DNA from: RGIG990 sp045589455
GTDB lineage: Bacteria > Verrucomicrobiota > Kiritimatiellia > RFP12 > UBA3636
NCBI GenBank assembly: GCA_045589455.1
Contig: JAZNPC010000066.1
Span: forward strand, 62,001-126,000
Direction of reading: 5' to 3'
Length of the DNA stretch: 64,000 bases
How positions within the stretch are numbered: the stretch's first letter is position 1; every line of letters starts with the position of its first letter. The notes below the pieces were generated by a model that did not search any database, had not been told where the DNA came from, and saw only the letters and a list, made by a program, of their open reading frames with translations. This document shows positions 25,387 through 34,660 of the stretch, piece after piece. The translations under genes were made by a program, and so were the position numbers.

Positions 25387-26697
25387 TTATTGTGCGTTTT
25401 GCTGTCGAATAACTTCATAAATTGCTAACGCTCCAGCAACACCAGCATTTAGTGATCCTACCTTGCCAAACATAGGTAGGCGTGCTAGGTTGTCGCAACG
25501 CTCGCGAACTAGACGGCCAAGTCCCTGACCTTCGCTACCAATTACAATACAAACCTTTCCTTTGAAGTCTATGTCTGTATAGTCCTTGGATTCTGGAAGA
25601 GCCTCAAGACCAGTTGTCCAAACATTATATTTCTTTAGCCTATCAATTACTTCTGAGATGTTTGGTACTAGAGCAATGCGAATGTGCTCTGCTGCACCAG
25701 CAGAAGCGCGCACAGCTGCAGGAGTTACACCAACTGCTCTATCAGCAGGAAGTACAATGCCTTTTACACCAGCGCACTCACAGGAGCGAATGATTGAACC
25801 TAAATTCTGTGGGTCAACTACATGATCAAGAATAACAAAAAGTTGATTTTGTTCATCTTCTTTTTCTGCTTCTGCATATAGTTCGTCAATTTCTACATAA
25901 GGATAGTCAGCACACACAGCAACAACACCCTGATGATTTGCAGAATTCATCCATGCATCAAGAGTTTCCCTCTTGTGCTTTAGTATGCGAATTTCACGCT
26001 CCTCGCAGGTCTTCTTAATCTCATCAACCTCGTCACTATCCTTTACGCCATCTGCTAGAATCATATCTAGCACTTGGCGACGATTTGCTCTAAGCATTTC
26101 AATTACAGGCTGACGACCAAAGAGTAGCTCTCCGTCTGGGCGAGCAGGAACAAATTCCTGTTTCTTTGCTGGTGCTTCCTCAGCAGGAGCGTCAAAGCTT
26201 TTACGCTTAAAGCCAGCATCACGCTTTTCGCCACGGCCAAAGCCACGATCTTCATCGCGCTCCCATGGCTTCTTAAAGCCACCATCGCGCTTGCCGCCAA
26301 AGCCACCGCGATCACGCTTTTCGCCGCGGCCAAAGCCACGGTCATCATCGCGCTCCCATGGCTTCTTAAAGCCACCATCACGCTTGCCACCAAAGCCACC
26401 GCGATCACGCTTTTCACCACGACCAAAGCCACGATCTTCATCGCGCTCCCATGGCTTCTTAAAGCCACCATCGCGCTTGCCGCCAAAGCCACCGCGATCA
26501 CGCTTTTCGCCACGACCAAAGCCGCGGTCATCATCGCGCTTGCCACCAAAGCCCCCACGATCGCGCTTTTCACCACGGCCAAAGCCACGACCTTCGTCGC
26601 GCTCCCATGGCTTTTTAAAGCCGCCATCGCGTTTTGGTGCACCTGTATTACCATCGCGCTCCCATGGCTTCTTAAAAAATGCTATGAATTTACTCAT
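25387..26697 (-). CDS. rlmB: SpoU-type rRNA methyltransferase with N-terminal RG-rich repeats
   Basis: The 436-residue protein has two parts. Residues 1-165 are repeats of about 30 residues built from GGFKKPWERDEDRGFGRG and EKRDRGGFGGKRD, about five copies, basic and rich in Arg, Gly and Phe. Residues about 185-436 are the TrmH/RlmB enzyme: a substrate-binding start (ELLFGRQPVIEMLRANR), NLGSIIRSCECAG, IGSEGQGLGRLV and GSLNAGVAGALA, where the last motif usually reads SLNVSVA. RlmB makes 2'-O-methyl-G in 23S rRNA. The exact target is inferred. The repeats are unusual for this family. Confidence 0.88.
   Translation of the reverse strand: MSKFIAFFKKPWERDGNTGAPKRDGGFKKPWERDEGRGFGRGEKRDRGGFGGKRDDDRGFGRGEKRDRGGFGGKRDGGFKKPWERDEDRGFGRGEKRDRGGFGGKRDGGFKKPWERDDDRGFGRGEKRDRGGFGGKRDGGFKKPWERDEDRGFGRGEKRDAGFKRKSFDAPAEEAPAKKQEFVPARPDGELLFGRQPVIEMLRANRRQVLDMILADGVKDSDEVDEIKKTCEEREIRILKHKRETLDAWMNSANHQGVVAVCADYPYVEIDELYAEAEKEDEQNQLFVILDHVVDPQNLGSIIRSCECAGVKGIVLPADRAVGVTPAAVRASAGAAEHIRIALVPNISEVIDRLKKYNVWTTGLEALPESKDYTDIDFKGKVCIVIGSEGQGLGRLVRERCDNLARLPMFGKVGSLNAGVAGALAIYEVIRQQNAQ
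26200..26690 (-). repeat. In-frame tandem repeats in the methyltransferase gene
   Basis: At DNA level this is an array of units of about 90 bases, with a shared core encoding KKPWERDDDRGFGRGEKRDR. Units are nearly identical, some shortened by loss of the KKPWERD part. High identity implies recent expansion or homogenisation. Confidence 0.85.
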
Positions 26698-26785
26698 TTT
26701 TTTATTAATTTTTCTATTACTTATTTGTTAACTATACTTTAAAAAATAGTTAACCGATTTTTTTCTTACCTATTAATCAATGCTG

Positions 26786-27499
26786 TTAGTGATTTTCGTG
26801 ACGTGTATTGGCACGAGCTTCGTTAACATGAATCTTACGTCCCTTGATTTCCTTATTGTTTAATGCTCTGATTGCTTCCTCAGCTTCAGAACGATGTGGC
26901 ATCTCCACAAATCCATAACCCTTTGATTTACGACTATTACGTTGTGTAATGATACGAGCAGATGTAACTATGCCAAATTTTTCAAATTCCTTGCGTAGTT
27001 CGGAATTGCCCATTTCATAGCTTAGGTTACCGACATAAATCTCAACAGCATTTGGGTTTGATTTAAAGGATTTTTTCTTGCCTTTGTTTGTGACATTCTT
27101 TTTCTTCTTTGATTTTAGAATTGCTGAAAGAGCAACAAGAATAATCACTGCAACACCAACGATTATCCCAACTTGCCCAAAAATATTTTCACATCCTTCT
27201 TCATTTGGGCAAGCATTATCTGGATTAGTTGTAGAGGTTGTTACTTCGTTTACTGGTTCTGTTGCTCCGTCTGGCGTGTCACTTGTAGGCTCTTCTACAG
27301 CGTTTGCATCCTCATTGATATAATCATTTTCTACTTCCGCTTGAGTTTCTTCAACGCCTTCAACAGTTAGTGCTTCAGGAGAATTGTTGTTCTCTATTAT
27401 TGCTTCTTCAGCTGGTACAATAGTCTCAGGAGTTTCTACTACTTCATCTTGAACAGTGCTATCAACTGTAGGTTCTATGTTTTCGGATGTTCCGTTCAT
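26786..27499 (-). CDS. Membrane-anchored RRM RNA-binding protein
   Basis: The 237-residue protein has an acidic Thr/Glu/Pro-rich N-terminal part (1-107), a single membrane segment (about 108-128), a lysine-rich stop (SKKKKN, KGKKKSFK), and a complete RRM at 152-230. RNP2 is IYVGNLS (154-160) and RNP1 is KGYGFVEM (193-200). The lysines predict the RRM in the cytoplasm and the acidic part outside. Bacterial RRM proteins are usually small soluble proteins; a membrane-tethered one is unusual. It lies directly upstream of the RG-repeat methyltransferase in the same direction. Confidence 0.85.
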   Translation of the reverse strand: MNGTSENIEPTVDSTVQDEVVETPETIVPAEEAIIENNNSPEALTVEGVEETQAEVENDYINEDANAVEEPTSDTPDGATEPVNEVTTSTTNPDNACPNEEGCENIFGQVGIIVGVAVIILVALSAILKSKKKKNVTNKGKKKSFKSNPNAVEIYVGNLSYEMGNSELRKEFEKFGIVTSARIITQRNSRKSKGYGFVEMPHRSEAEEAIRALNNKEIKGRKIHVNEARANTRHENH

Positions 27500-27679
27500 T
27501 TTCTTTCTTTCTTTCTCGGTTTCTGTGTGGATTTCTTTTAGTGCGGTCCACGTCCGCCGGTTCTAGTTAGGCACGAGAGGATTTTGGATACATGCTCAAT
27601 TGCTTAATTAAATCCCGTCGCACTCTTCTTCATTCATACAAGGAAGCCTTCCAGCCTCCAAAATTATTTAAGCTTAAAA
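27500..27679. other. Gap between rpoD and the RRM gene
   Basis: The 180 bases include a GC-rich part (27540-27625) unlike the surrounding AT-rich DNA, with a short GCGG/CCGC stem near 27542. It would be the leader of the RRM mRNA. No ORF or known RNA family is recognised. Confidence 0.4.
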
Positions 27680-30292
27680 TTAGTTTCCTTCTAAGAATCC
27701 CTGTAAACGTTTCATACGAGTAGGGTGGCGTAGCTTTTTCAATGCTTTTGCTTCAATCTGTCTAATACGTTCACGGGTTACATTGTAGGCCTTACCAACC
27801 TCTTCAAGTGTCTTTGGGTATCCGTTTACAAGACCGAAACGATCCTCGATAACTTGTCTTTCACGCTCGCTTAGTGTTTCAAGAACTTCGGAAATACGCT
27901 CCTTAAGCATCGCGTAAGAAGCCATTTCAGCAGGATTTTCTGCGGCTGTATCGGCAAGGAAGTCGCCAAAGTGTGCATCGTCACTATCACCTACTGGACT
28001 TTGTAGAGAAATAGGCTGCTGTGACATTTTTATTACTTGACGAACTCTATCCAAAGGAAGATTCATCTTTTCAGATATTTCTTCTGGTGTTGGCTCGCGA
28101 CCTTTTTCTTGAACAAGTGTTTTTTGTATACGAAGTAAACGATTGATTGTTTCAATCATATGTACTGGGATACGAATAGTTCTTGCTTGGTCTGCAATCG
28201 CACGGGTTGCTGCTTGACGAATCCACCAAGTAGCATATGTAGAGAATTTGTAGCCGCGACGATATTCAAACTTTTCAACGGCTTTCATCAAGCCAGTGTT
28301 ACCTTCTTGAATTAAATCAAGGAAGGATAAGCCACGATTCATATAGCGCTTAACAATTGAAATAACAAGACGCAAGTTTGCTTCAACCATTTCTGTACGG
28401 GCCTTTGCTCCTTCGGTTAGAGCATGGCGAAGCTTATCGAAGTCGTGCAAGAATTCTTCTGGTGTCATTAAGAATTCGCTAGATATTGTGTTTAGCCTGT
28501 CTTCGATTTCCTCAAGCTTAGTTGCACGTGCTTTTGATTTGCGCTCCTTGAGAACGGCATCTTGTTCAGCAAGAAGATTTTTATATGCTTTATATATTTC
28601 TTCTTCTGCCTTCTGTGCAAGATTTTCAAGAGTTTTTTGCTTGAAGCTAAGATTCTCATAATTAGCTAAGAAATCTGCGAGCTTTGCATTTAACTTGCTT
28701 TGCTTGTTTGCAACATTTGCTTCAAGGCGTTTAATTGATGTGTTACCTGGCTTGGTTTTAGCCTCTTCAAGTGTAGCTCTAGCGGTTGATAATGCGCCAT
28801 AGGCTTTGAATAGGTCTTCCTTCAAATTGTTTAGATCCTTGCGGAAAGTATCAAGCTTTGCTGTATAAGCATCGCGATTGTCTGCAAGCTTATCCATAAC
28901 GATGCGGTCAAAACGATCCTCCTTTTGCTCAATTTGGTCAAGCAAATCTAGGTATAGTCTTGTTGCAAATCCATAACGATTAAATTTCTCTTTGATGATT
29001 TTTTCGTTTTCTTCAATGCGAATACAAATATCGCGCTCTTGCTCGCGTGTTAAAAGTTGTACCTGACCCATTTGGTGAAGATACATACGAATTGGATCGT
29101 CATAAAAATCTGGGCGTGGTTGAGCAGTTGAAGATTCTTGAGCCTGGTTTTGCTTGTTGCTTAGATATTCTTCAACATTAGCTGAATTAACAACATCAAT
29201 TTGCAAGGTGTTCAATTCAGAGATATATAACTCAATGTCATCTGGATTAATTGTTCCTTCAGGAAGAATGTCGTGTATATCTTCGTAGGTTAAGAATCCA
29301 CCCTTTGCTTCTGCAGCCTTGACGAGCTCTTGTAGTTTTTCAATATCGAAATCAGATTGATGGGATGACATGCCAAAAGAAATCATATCATCTTCTGATT
29401 CACCAGGAATTGCAAATCCCTTTGAATTTATATATCTATCCTTATCATCTTCGCTAGAAGAAAGGAAGTCGTCATCCTCATCTGAATCGTGATTGTGACC
29501 GATTTCATCATCCTCATCACTATCGTTTTGAATTGCTACGCTATTTTCTGTTTTGATGATTTCGTTGATAATCTTTTCATCAAATTCTAGTACTTCTTCA
29601 TCAAGCTCAGCTAGCTCATCATCAGATGGAGCTATTTCTTTATTATCATCAAAATCGGCATCAAAGAAATCGTCGTGTTCTATGTCTGAATTATGTTCAA
29701 AATCATCAAAATCAGCAAATGCATCTAAGTCGCTATGGCGAGATCCTCGGCGAGATTGTCTTCCTTTAGGTTCGTCAATCAAAAAACTATCAAAGTCATC
29801 TTCCATATCGATTTCTAAATTATTAGCAATTTCAAAATCGTCAATAGTAGAAGTCTTTTTGTTTGGCTTTTTGCTTTCCTTTTTAGACTCTTTTGTAGAT
29901 GCAGGAGTAGAAGCTGTTTTTTTAGATGCTTTTGAGGCCTTGTCAGCCTTAGTTTCATCCTTGTTGGTGTTCTTTTTGCCCTTTGTTGCCGTAGCGTCTA
30001 TTGCTGCTGCTTTTGTAGGCTTTGTAGTAGCCTCTGCTACTTTTTTTGTTTTTTCTAGCTGCTCAGATTTTTTCTCTTTTGTAGCCTTTGTTTCCGATTT
30101 TGTCTTAGCAGGAGCTTTAGCGGTAGCATCCTTTAGCTCTTTTTTTACAACAGCCTTTGTCGAAGCTTTTGCTGTTGATTTAGCAGCTTGTTTTGTTTCT
30201 ACTTCTCTCGTCTTTTTTGTCTTTCCGTTTGTTTCTTTATTGGCAGAAGACTTTATTACTTCAATTTCTTTTTTTGTAGTAGATTTTTTCAT
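27680..30292 (-). CDS. rpoD: RNA polymerase primary sigma factor RpoD with long N-terminal extension
   Basis: The 870-residue protein is long for a primary sigma factor. Region 1.1-like sequence starts near residue 315, region 1.2 near 398 (DPIRMYLHQMGQVQLLTREQE). Region 2 contains ANLRLVISIVKRYMNRGLSFLDLIQEGNTGLMKAVEKFEYRRG in separate blocks, and regions 3 and 4 end at VTRERIRQIEAKALKKLRHP. Residues 1-150 are a lysine/alanine-rich tail like histone H1, and 150-300 are strongly acidic. It directs housekeeping transcription, consistent with TTGACA/TATAAT-like promoters in this window. The role of the extension is unknown. Confidence 0.96.
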   Translation of the reverse strand: MKKSTTKKEIEVIKSSANKETNGKTKKTREVETKQAAKSTAKASTKAVVKKELKDATAKAPAKTKSETKATKEKKSEQLEKTKKVAEATTKPTKAAAIDATATKGKKNTNKDETKADKASKASKKTASTPASTKESKKESKKPNKKTSTIDDFEIANNLEIDMEDDFDSFLIDEPKGRQSRRGSRHSDLDAFADFDDFEHNSDIEHDDFFDADFDDNKEIAPSDDELAELDEEVLEFDEKIINEIIKTENSVAIQNDSDEDDEIGHNHDSDEDDDFLSSSEDDKDRYINSKGFAIPGESEDDMISFGMSSHQSDFDIEKLQELVKAAEAKGGFLTYEDIHDILPEGTINPDDIELYISELNTLQIDVVNSANVEEYLSNKQNQAQESSTAQPRPDFYDDPIRMYLHQMGQVQLLTREQERDICIRIEENEKIIKEKFNRYGFATRLYLDLLDQIEQKEDRFDRIVMDKLADNRDAYTAKLDTFRKDLNNLKEDLFKAYGALSTARATLEEAKTKPGNTSIKRLEANVANKQSKLNAKLADFLANYENLSFKQKTLENLAQKAEEEIYKAYKNLLAEQDAVLKERKSKARATKLEEIEDRLNTISSEFLMTPEEFLHDFDKLRHALTEGAKARTEMVEANLRLVISIVKRYMNRGLSFLDLIQEGNTGLMKAVEKFEYRRGYKFSTYATWWIRQAATRAIADQARTIRIPVHMIETINRLLRIQKTLVQEKGREPTPEEISEKMNLPLDRVRQVIKMSQQPISLQSPVGDSDDAHFGDFLADTAAENPAEMASYAMLKERISEVLETLSERERQVIEDRFGLVNGYPKTLEEVGKAYNVTRERIRQIEAKALKKLRHPTRMKRLQGFLEGN

Positions 30293-30388
30293 TATAAACT
30301 TTGTTTTGTGTGGTTCTAATAAAGCAATCGTAAATTTAATGCTTTATCAACAGTTATCGTTTTGGGGTTTAGCTTTAATTGTGCTTTA

Positions 30389-31408
30389 TTAGTTTAATCC
30401 TTCTCCTAAGGAACTGGTGTTTTTCGGATCGACACCACGCAATAGGAACCAAAGTGTGTTATAGCGTTTATCGCCAATTAGGAATGATTGTTGTAGCTGT
30501 TCAATATGTCCGTCAGCAAATACTGCATAAGCAAAACCGAAATCGACCATTTCGTTGCCTTCCAAATTTCCTTGCTTCTTTCTTTGATGAACAGGCATTA
30601 GAACATCTGTTTTTGCTTCATCAATGTTTCCTTTTTCCCAAGCAACAAGCACACAGTCGCCGTGACGGCAGCACTTGTCCTTCTTTCTTCCCGGATTGAA
30701 TTCACCATTATCAGATTTGTAGTTTGGAATAATAATTTCAGAGAAAAGTAGGAGCTTAGATGCTTCAGGAGTAAATGTTTTTTTCTTGTCTGCATCTCCA
30801 TATGGGAATGTTTCGTCCGTGCCAATACGGGTCATCTTTCTGCTGTGCCAAGCAGAAGGGTAGTGTGGAGCATAGAAAAACTCATTCATAGCGTAAGTGC
30901 GGAAAATTCCCTCGTCTTCAGAAACACCCTTTTCATCAAACGAAATTGTTTCTGAAGCAGGGCAAACATAATGCTCCATAGATTCGTTCATGTATTCAAA
31001 GATAGTTCCATTGATTACACCAAAACGAGCGTCTTCACCATGACCACGATCATGTTTTAGATTTTTTGATTGGCTCTTTTCTCCATTTTTGCCAGACCAC
31101 ATATTGTTTAATGTATCAATATCACGATCGCTTGGTACCCATGCAATCCAACCTCGGCGCTCCTCGTAGCGCTGTGTGCGAGAATTGAAAATTTCAAAGG
31201 ATTGTGCTCTAGGAAAATCACCGCCATGTTCATGTGCATAACTTACACATGCTGTATGAAGCTGCTTAAGGTTAGTCCTACATTTTTCGTCATTAGCCTT
31301 TTTCAAACCATCCATAACAGCAGGGATAGTGATTGCTGCCAAAATACCAATGATAGCAATAACTATGAGCAACTCAATGAGTGTAAAACCTTGTAATTTT
31401 CTATTCAT
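30389..31408 (-). CDS. Type IV pilin-like (pseudopilin) secreted protein
   Basis: The 339-residue protein starts MNRKLQ followed by the prepilin cleavage site and helix GFTLIELLIVIAIIGILAAI, with the conserved Glu at position 5 of the mature chain. The C-terminal part has FAYAVFADGHIEQL, resembling the H-X9-DG motif of the DUF1559-like pseudopilins abundant in Planctomycetes and Lentisphaerae. A prepilin peptidase would process it. No secretion or pilus gene lies nearby. The role is unknown. Confidence 0.88.
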   Translation of the reverse strand: MNRKLQGFTLIELLIVIAIIGILAAITIPAVMDGLKKANDEKCRTNLKQLHTACVSYAHEHGGDFPRAQSFEIFNSRTQRYEERRGWIAWVPSDRDIDTLNNMWSGKNGEKSQSKNLKHDRGHGEDARFGVINGTIFEYMNESMEHYVCPASETISFDEKGVSEDEGIFRTYAMNEFFYAPHYPSAWHSRKMTRIGTDETFPYGDADKKKTFTPEASKLLLFSEIIIPNYKSDNGEFNPGRKKDKCCRHGDCVLVAWEKGNIDEAKTDVLMPVHQRKKQGNLEGNEMVDFGFAYAVFADGHIEQLQQSFLIGDKRYNTLWFLLRGVDPKNTSSLGEGLN

Positions 31409-31695
31409 TTATGTCCTTGTGTTTGATTTCTGGAGATAAAAACAAATCAATACATCATTGTTTCTTTTTTTAATGGTTGATTTTGAATTGTTAAAATTAT
31501 ACCAAATATAAATATTTGAATCAACATGGAATTGTAGATTTTTTTATATTTTAGTTCAAAATATCTTATGCTTATGAGCGGTCAAAAAGTAACTCTCATT
31601 TGCTTTTAGTTAAATATTTGTGCTATTATTACCTTGAAGTATGAACAAATGTTAGTATAGATGTTTAAGTTTTTGAAAAAGAATGGAATTTTGAT
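31409..31695. other. Divergent intergenic region
   Basis: AT-rich 287 bases between the divergently transcribed pseudopilin and GH43 genes, so it should hold promoters for both. On the plus strand an extended -10 (TGCTATTAT, 31621-31629) is the best candidate, with no good -35 box. No repeat or RNA element was recognised. Confidence 0.4.
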
Positions 31696-33177
31696 ATGAA
31701 AAAGCAGGTTTTTAACCCTTTTACTCCCCTAGATGACTATATTCCAGACGGAGAGCCACATGTTTTCGGTAATCGAGTTTATGTGTATGGATCGCACGAT
31801 AAAGAAAATGGCGATAAATTTTGTATGCTAGATTATGTAACATATTCAGCGCCAGTCGATGACCTGAAGGATTGGCGTTGTGATGGCGTTATCTACAAAG
31901 CTAGCCAAGACACTCTTTATCCAGAATACGAATATATGTATGCTCCAGATGTAGTTAAAGGTAATGATGGTCGATACTATTTATACTACTCAATGGCAGG
32001 AAAGTCTGGCTGCAGCAACATAATGAGTGTGGCAGTTTGTGATACACCAGACGGAAAATTTCAATTTCATGGTCATGTGCGTAACCCAGATGGTACAAAA
32101 ATGCAAAAATATGGCGTTTTTGACCCAGGATTAATTAATGATGATGGCGTAATTAGATTATACTATGGAACTTGGAATGACCTTGTAGAAAATCCAAAAT
32201 TTTCGGAAGAGGAGCGCATCTATCACCAAATGCGTATCTTACATAAAACACGTGAGCAGGTTTTGACAGAAGAGGGTGGTAGCTTTGGCGCTATTACAGT
32301 TGAACTAGAGGATGATATGCTTACTATCAAAAATCAGCCCAAGCATATTATGCCATGCATAGTTAAAGGTACACAATGGGAGCCTCATCCTTTCTTCGAG
32401 GCTAGCTCGATGCGAAAAATTGGATCAAAATACTACTTTATCTATTCGTCATACAACGGACATGAGCTAGTTTACGCTACAAGTGATTATCCAGATAAGG
32501 ATTTTAAGCTCGGTGGTACCATTATCTCAAATGGTGATGTTGGCTTCAATGGGCGCCTTCCAAAGGACCGCGTAACCCGTACCGGAAATAATCATGGAAG
32601 CATCGAATTTATCAATGGTGAATGGTATGTGTTCTATCACCGCCAAACCACAAAATGGGAGTACTCACGTCAGGCCTGCGCAGAGAAAATACAGATTTTA
32701 CCAGATGGCACAATTCCACAAGTTGAAGTTACCTCATGTGGTCTTAATGGAGGACCTCTAATAGCTGATGGAGTATATTCCGCACTAATTAGTTGCAATT
32801 TAACTAATTATAATATGCCACATGGTAAGTGTCCTGAGGTTCGTTTGCCACATATTATTTGTAAAAATGGTGAAAGAATAATTGCGGAAATTGGCGATAA
32901 TACACATATTGGATTTAAGTATTTTGTCTTTAGTGGACCAACAAAAATTGGGGTGGTTTATCGCTCTGGCGAGCTGCCTCCAAAGGGTGAAATTTTGATA
33001 AAATTAGATGAGTACGGAGAGCCAATTGCAACGATTTCTCTAGGAGCGCCTAAAGAGTGGAAAAAATTATATACAATGCTTGATATTAAAAAGGACACTG
33101 TTGCTCCTATCTTTTTAGTGTATCGTGGTGAAGGAGAGATTGAACTTAAGGAAATTGAGTTTGTCCCGTCAATGTAA
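31696..33177 (+). CDS. GH43-type glycoside hydrolase, cytoplasmic
   Basis: The 493-residue protein lacks a signal peptide. The five-bladed propeller of GH43 is indicated by the likely base D18 (IPDGEPHVF), the transition-state Asp D143 (GVFDPGL) and the acid E235 (FFEASSM), plus the blade motifs YMYAPDVVKG and FIYSSYNGHE. A C-terminal beta domain (about 350-493) follows. GH43 enzymes act on arabinose- or xylose-containing glycans; the exact specificity is open. The absence of an export signal suggests it acts on imported oligosaccharides. Confidence 0.85.
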   Translation: MKKQVFNPFTPLDDYIPDGEPHVFGNRVYVYGSHDKENGDKFCMLDYVTYSAPVDDLKDWRCDGVIYKASQDTLYPEYEYMYAPDVVKGNDGRYYLYYSMAGKSGCSNIMSVAVCDTPDGKFQFHGHVRNPDGTKMQKYGVFDPGLINDDGVIRLYYGTWNDLVENPKFSEEERIYHQMRILHKTREQVLTEEGGSFGAITVELEDDMLTIKNQPKHIMPCIVKGTQWEPHPFFEASSMRKIGSKYYFIYSSYNGHELVYATSDYPDKDFKLGGTIISNGDVGFNGRLPKDRVTRTGNNHGSIEFINGEWYVFYHRQTTKWEYSRQACAEKIQILPDGTIPQVEVTSCGLNGGPLIADGVYSALISCNLTNYNMPHGKCPEVRLPHIICKNGERIIAEIGDNTHIGFKYFVFSGPTKIGVVYRSGELPPKGEILIKLDEYGEPIATISLGAPKEWKKLYTMLDIKKDTVAPIFLVYRGEGEIELKEIEFVPSM

Positions 33178-33300
33178 TTTAAAGTATCAAGATAGTTGTT
33201 TTGTTTCATAATAAGACCTCCATTTTTATTATTTACAAATCAGGAACGCAAGAGTATAATTTTAAAGCAATTTTTTATACGATTATTAGGGAGAATAAAT

Positions 33301-34113
33301 ATGAGTGGACCATTTAAAGCAATGACAATTGCCGGCTCAGATGTTAGTGGTGGTGCCGGATTAGAAGCAGATTTAAAAACCTTTCAAGAGCATGGCGTTT
33401 ATGGCATGGTTGCGCTGACTTGTATTGTTGCGCAAAATCCTACAGCAGAATGGCGACATGATGTGTATCCAATTGAGCTTAATGTAATTGAAGCTCAGCT
33501 AGCAACAATTCTTGATGGAATTGGCGTTAATGCTGCAAAGACAGGTATGCTTGCAACACATGAGTTAATTCAGTTGGTTGTAAAGACAATTAAAGAGCAT
33601 AACACACCAAACCTTGTTGTAGATCCAGTGATGGCATGTAAGGGAGCTGCAACACCTCTAAATCCAGAGGTTGCAAATGCTTTGCGTGATGAATTGATGC
33701 CTCTTTCAACAGTTATTACACCAAATCTTTACGAGGCAGCAATTATGTCTGGCCTAGGAGAGATTAATTCTGTTGAAGGTATGGAGAAAGCAGCAAAGGA
33801 GCTTTGCAAGGCAGGTGCTCGTACAGTGCTTATTAAAGGAGGAAGCAAGCTTCCAAATGCAACAAAAGCTATTGATGTTGTGTGCTCTGGAGGTGTGGTA
33901 AGTCGCCTTGAAAGTGATTTAATACCTAATGCTTATACACATGGTGCAGGCTGCACAATTTCAGCAGCAATTTGTGCAAATCTTGCAAAGGGTATGCCTG
34001 TGGCTGATGCAATTATTAAGGCAAAGGAATTTGAGCAAGCAGCTCTTAAGGGTTCTTTCCCATTGAATCGTTGGGTTGGTCCATTACGTCATGCTGCATG
34101 GCGTGGACTTTAA
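33301..34113 (+). CDS. thiD: ThiD, hydroxymethylpyrimidine (phosphate) kinase
   Basis: The ATG at 33301 follows AGGGAGAA and gives the family's start, FKAMTIAGSDVSGGAGLEADLKTF. Ribokinase-fold features include KTGML, DPVMACKGA, PNLYEAAIMSG, VLIKGG and the catalytic THGAGCTISAA. The 270-residue enzyme phosphorylates hydroxymethylpyrimidine in thiamine synthesis. An upstream alternative start would add 35 residues with no family match. It is followed after 28 bases by a short LacI-type regulator. Confidence 0.92.
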   Translation: MSGPFKAMTIAGSDVSGGAGLEADLKTFQEHGVYGMVALTCIVAQNPTAEWRHDVYPIELNVIEAQLATILDGIGVNAAKTGMLATHELIQLVVKTIKEHNTPNLVVDPVMACKGAATPLNPEVANALRDELMPLSTVITPNLYEAAIMSGLGEINSVEGMEKAAKELCKAGARTVLIKGGSKLPNATKAIDVVCSGGVVSRLESDLIPNAYTHGAGCTISAAICANLAKGMPVADAIIKAKEFEQAALKGSFPLNRWVGPLRHAAWRGL

Positions 34114-34141
34114 TCTTTAACTATTTTAAGATAAAGAAATT

Positions 34142-34660
34142 ATGACGAAAGCAAGTGCACCAAATGGATATAGTGGTAAGGCAACTCTACGTGATGTAGC
34201 AGAGGCCGCCGATTGCTCTATTGCACTTGCTTCTCATGTGCTTAATAAATCATATGGCAATATCAGTTGTACACCAGAAATGCTCGCCAAAATAAAGCAT
34301 GCAGCAGAAGAGCTTGGCTATGTGTCTATGCGGAGCAAGCACATAGCACAGTTTGATCGCTCATATTGCATAGGAGTGAACATAGCAGGTACAGAGATTA
34401 ATGCCGAATTATCAAAAGCTTTGGCTGAGCTTGAGCAAGTAGCTATTACTGCTGGTTATACATTAATTGTTTTTGGCTATTCTACCACAAAAGAAGAAGC
34501 AACAGCCTTCTTCGAACAAAAGATAAAGAAATCACAAATAGATATAATGGTTGATTTGTCCGGTGCATTAGAACTAGTTATATCTAGCCTAACAGATAAA
34601 TATGTCAAAGCAGGAGCAGACCTTGCTTCTCGCTGCAAAAAAGCAATAGCATCGCTTTAA
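34142..34660 (+). CDS. Short LacI-type transcriptional regulator
   Basis: The 172-residue protein begins with a LacI helix-turn-helix (ATLRDVAEAADCSIALASHVLNKS, residues 15-38) and continues with the start of a periplasmic-binding-like domain (YCIGVNIAGTEINAELSKAL). Full-length LacI proteins have about 330 residues, so only half of the effector domain is present. The end is not followed by recognisable LacI sequence in other frames. It may be a natural short form or a 3'-truncated gene. The DNA target is unknown. Confidence 0.75.
   Translation: MTKASAPNGYSGKATLRDVAEAADCSIALASHVLNKSYGNISCTPEMLAKIKHAAEELGYVSMRSKHIAQFDRSYCIGVNIAGTEINAELSKALAELEQVAITAGYTLIVFGYSTTKEEATAFFEQKIKKSQIDIMVDLSGALELVISSLTDKYVKAGADLASRCKKAIASL

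Noticed and set aside
26200..26690. A regular repeat array that could suggest a CRISPR
   Set aside because: Units are contiguous, in frame and translate to a repeated protein segment; there are no unique spacers and no cas genes.
26291..26731. A plus-strand frame of 146 residues rich in Pro, Arg and Ser
   Set aside because: It is the antisense of the methyltransferase tandem repeats; repetitive DNA keeps several frames open. No ribosome site and no family resemblance.
29553..30392. A plus-strand frame of 279 residues opposite rpoD
   Set aside because: It mirrors the biased Lys/Asp codon use of the rpoD extension. It is Ser/Phe/Val-rich without a plausible start or domain.
31561..31640. A riboswitch or structured leader before the GH43 gene
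   Set aside because: The sequence is AT-rich with no strong conserved stem; only a -10-like element is visible.
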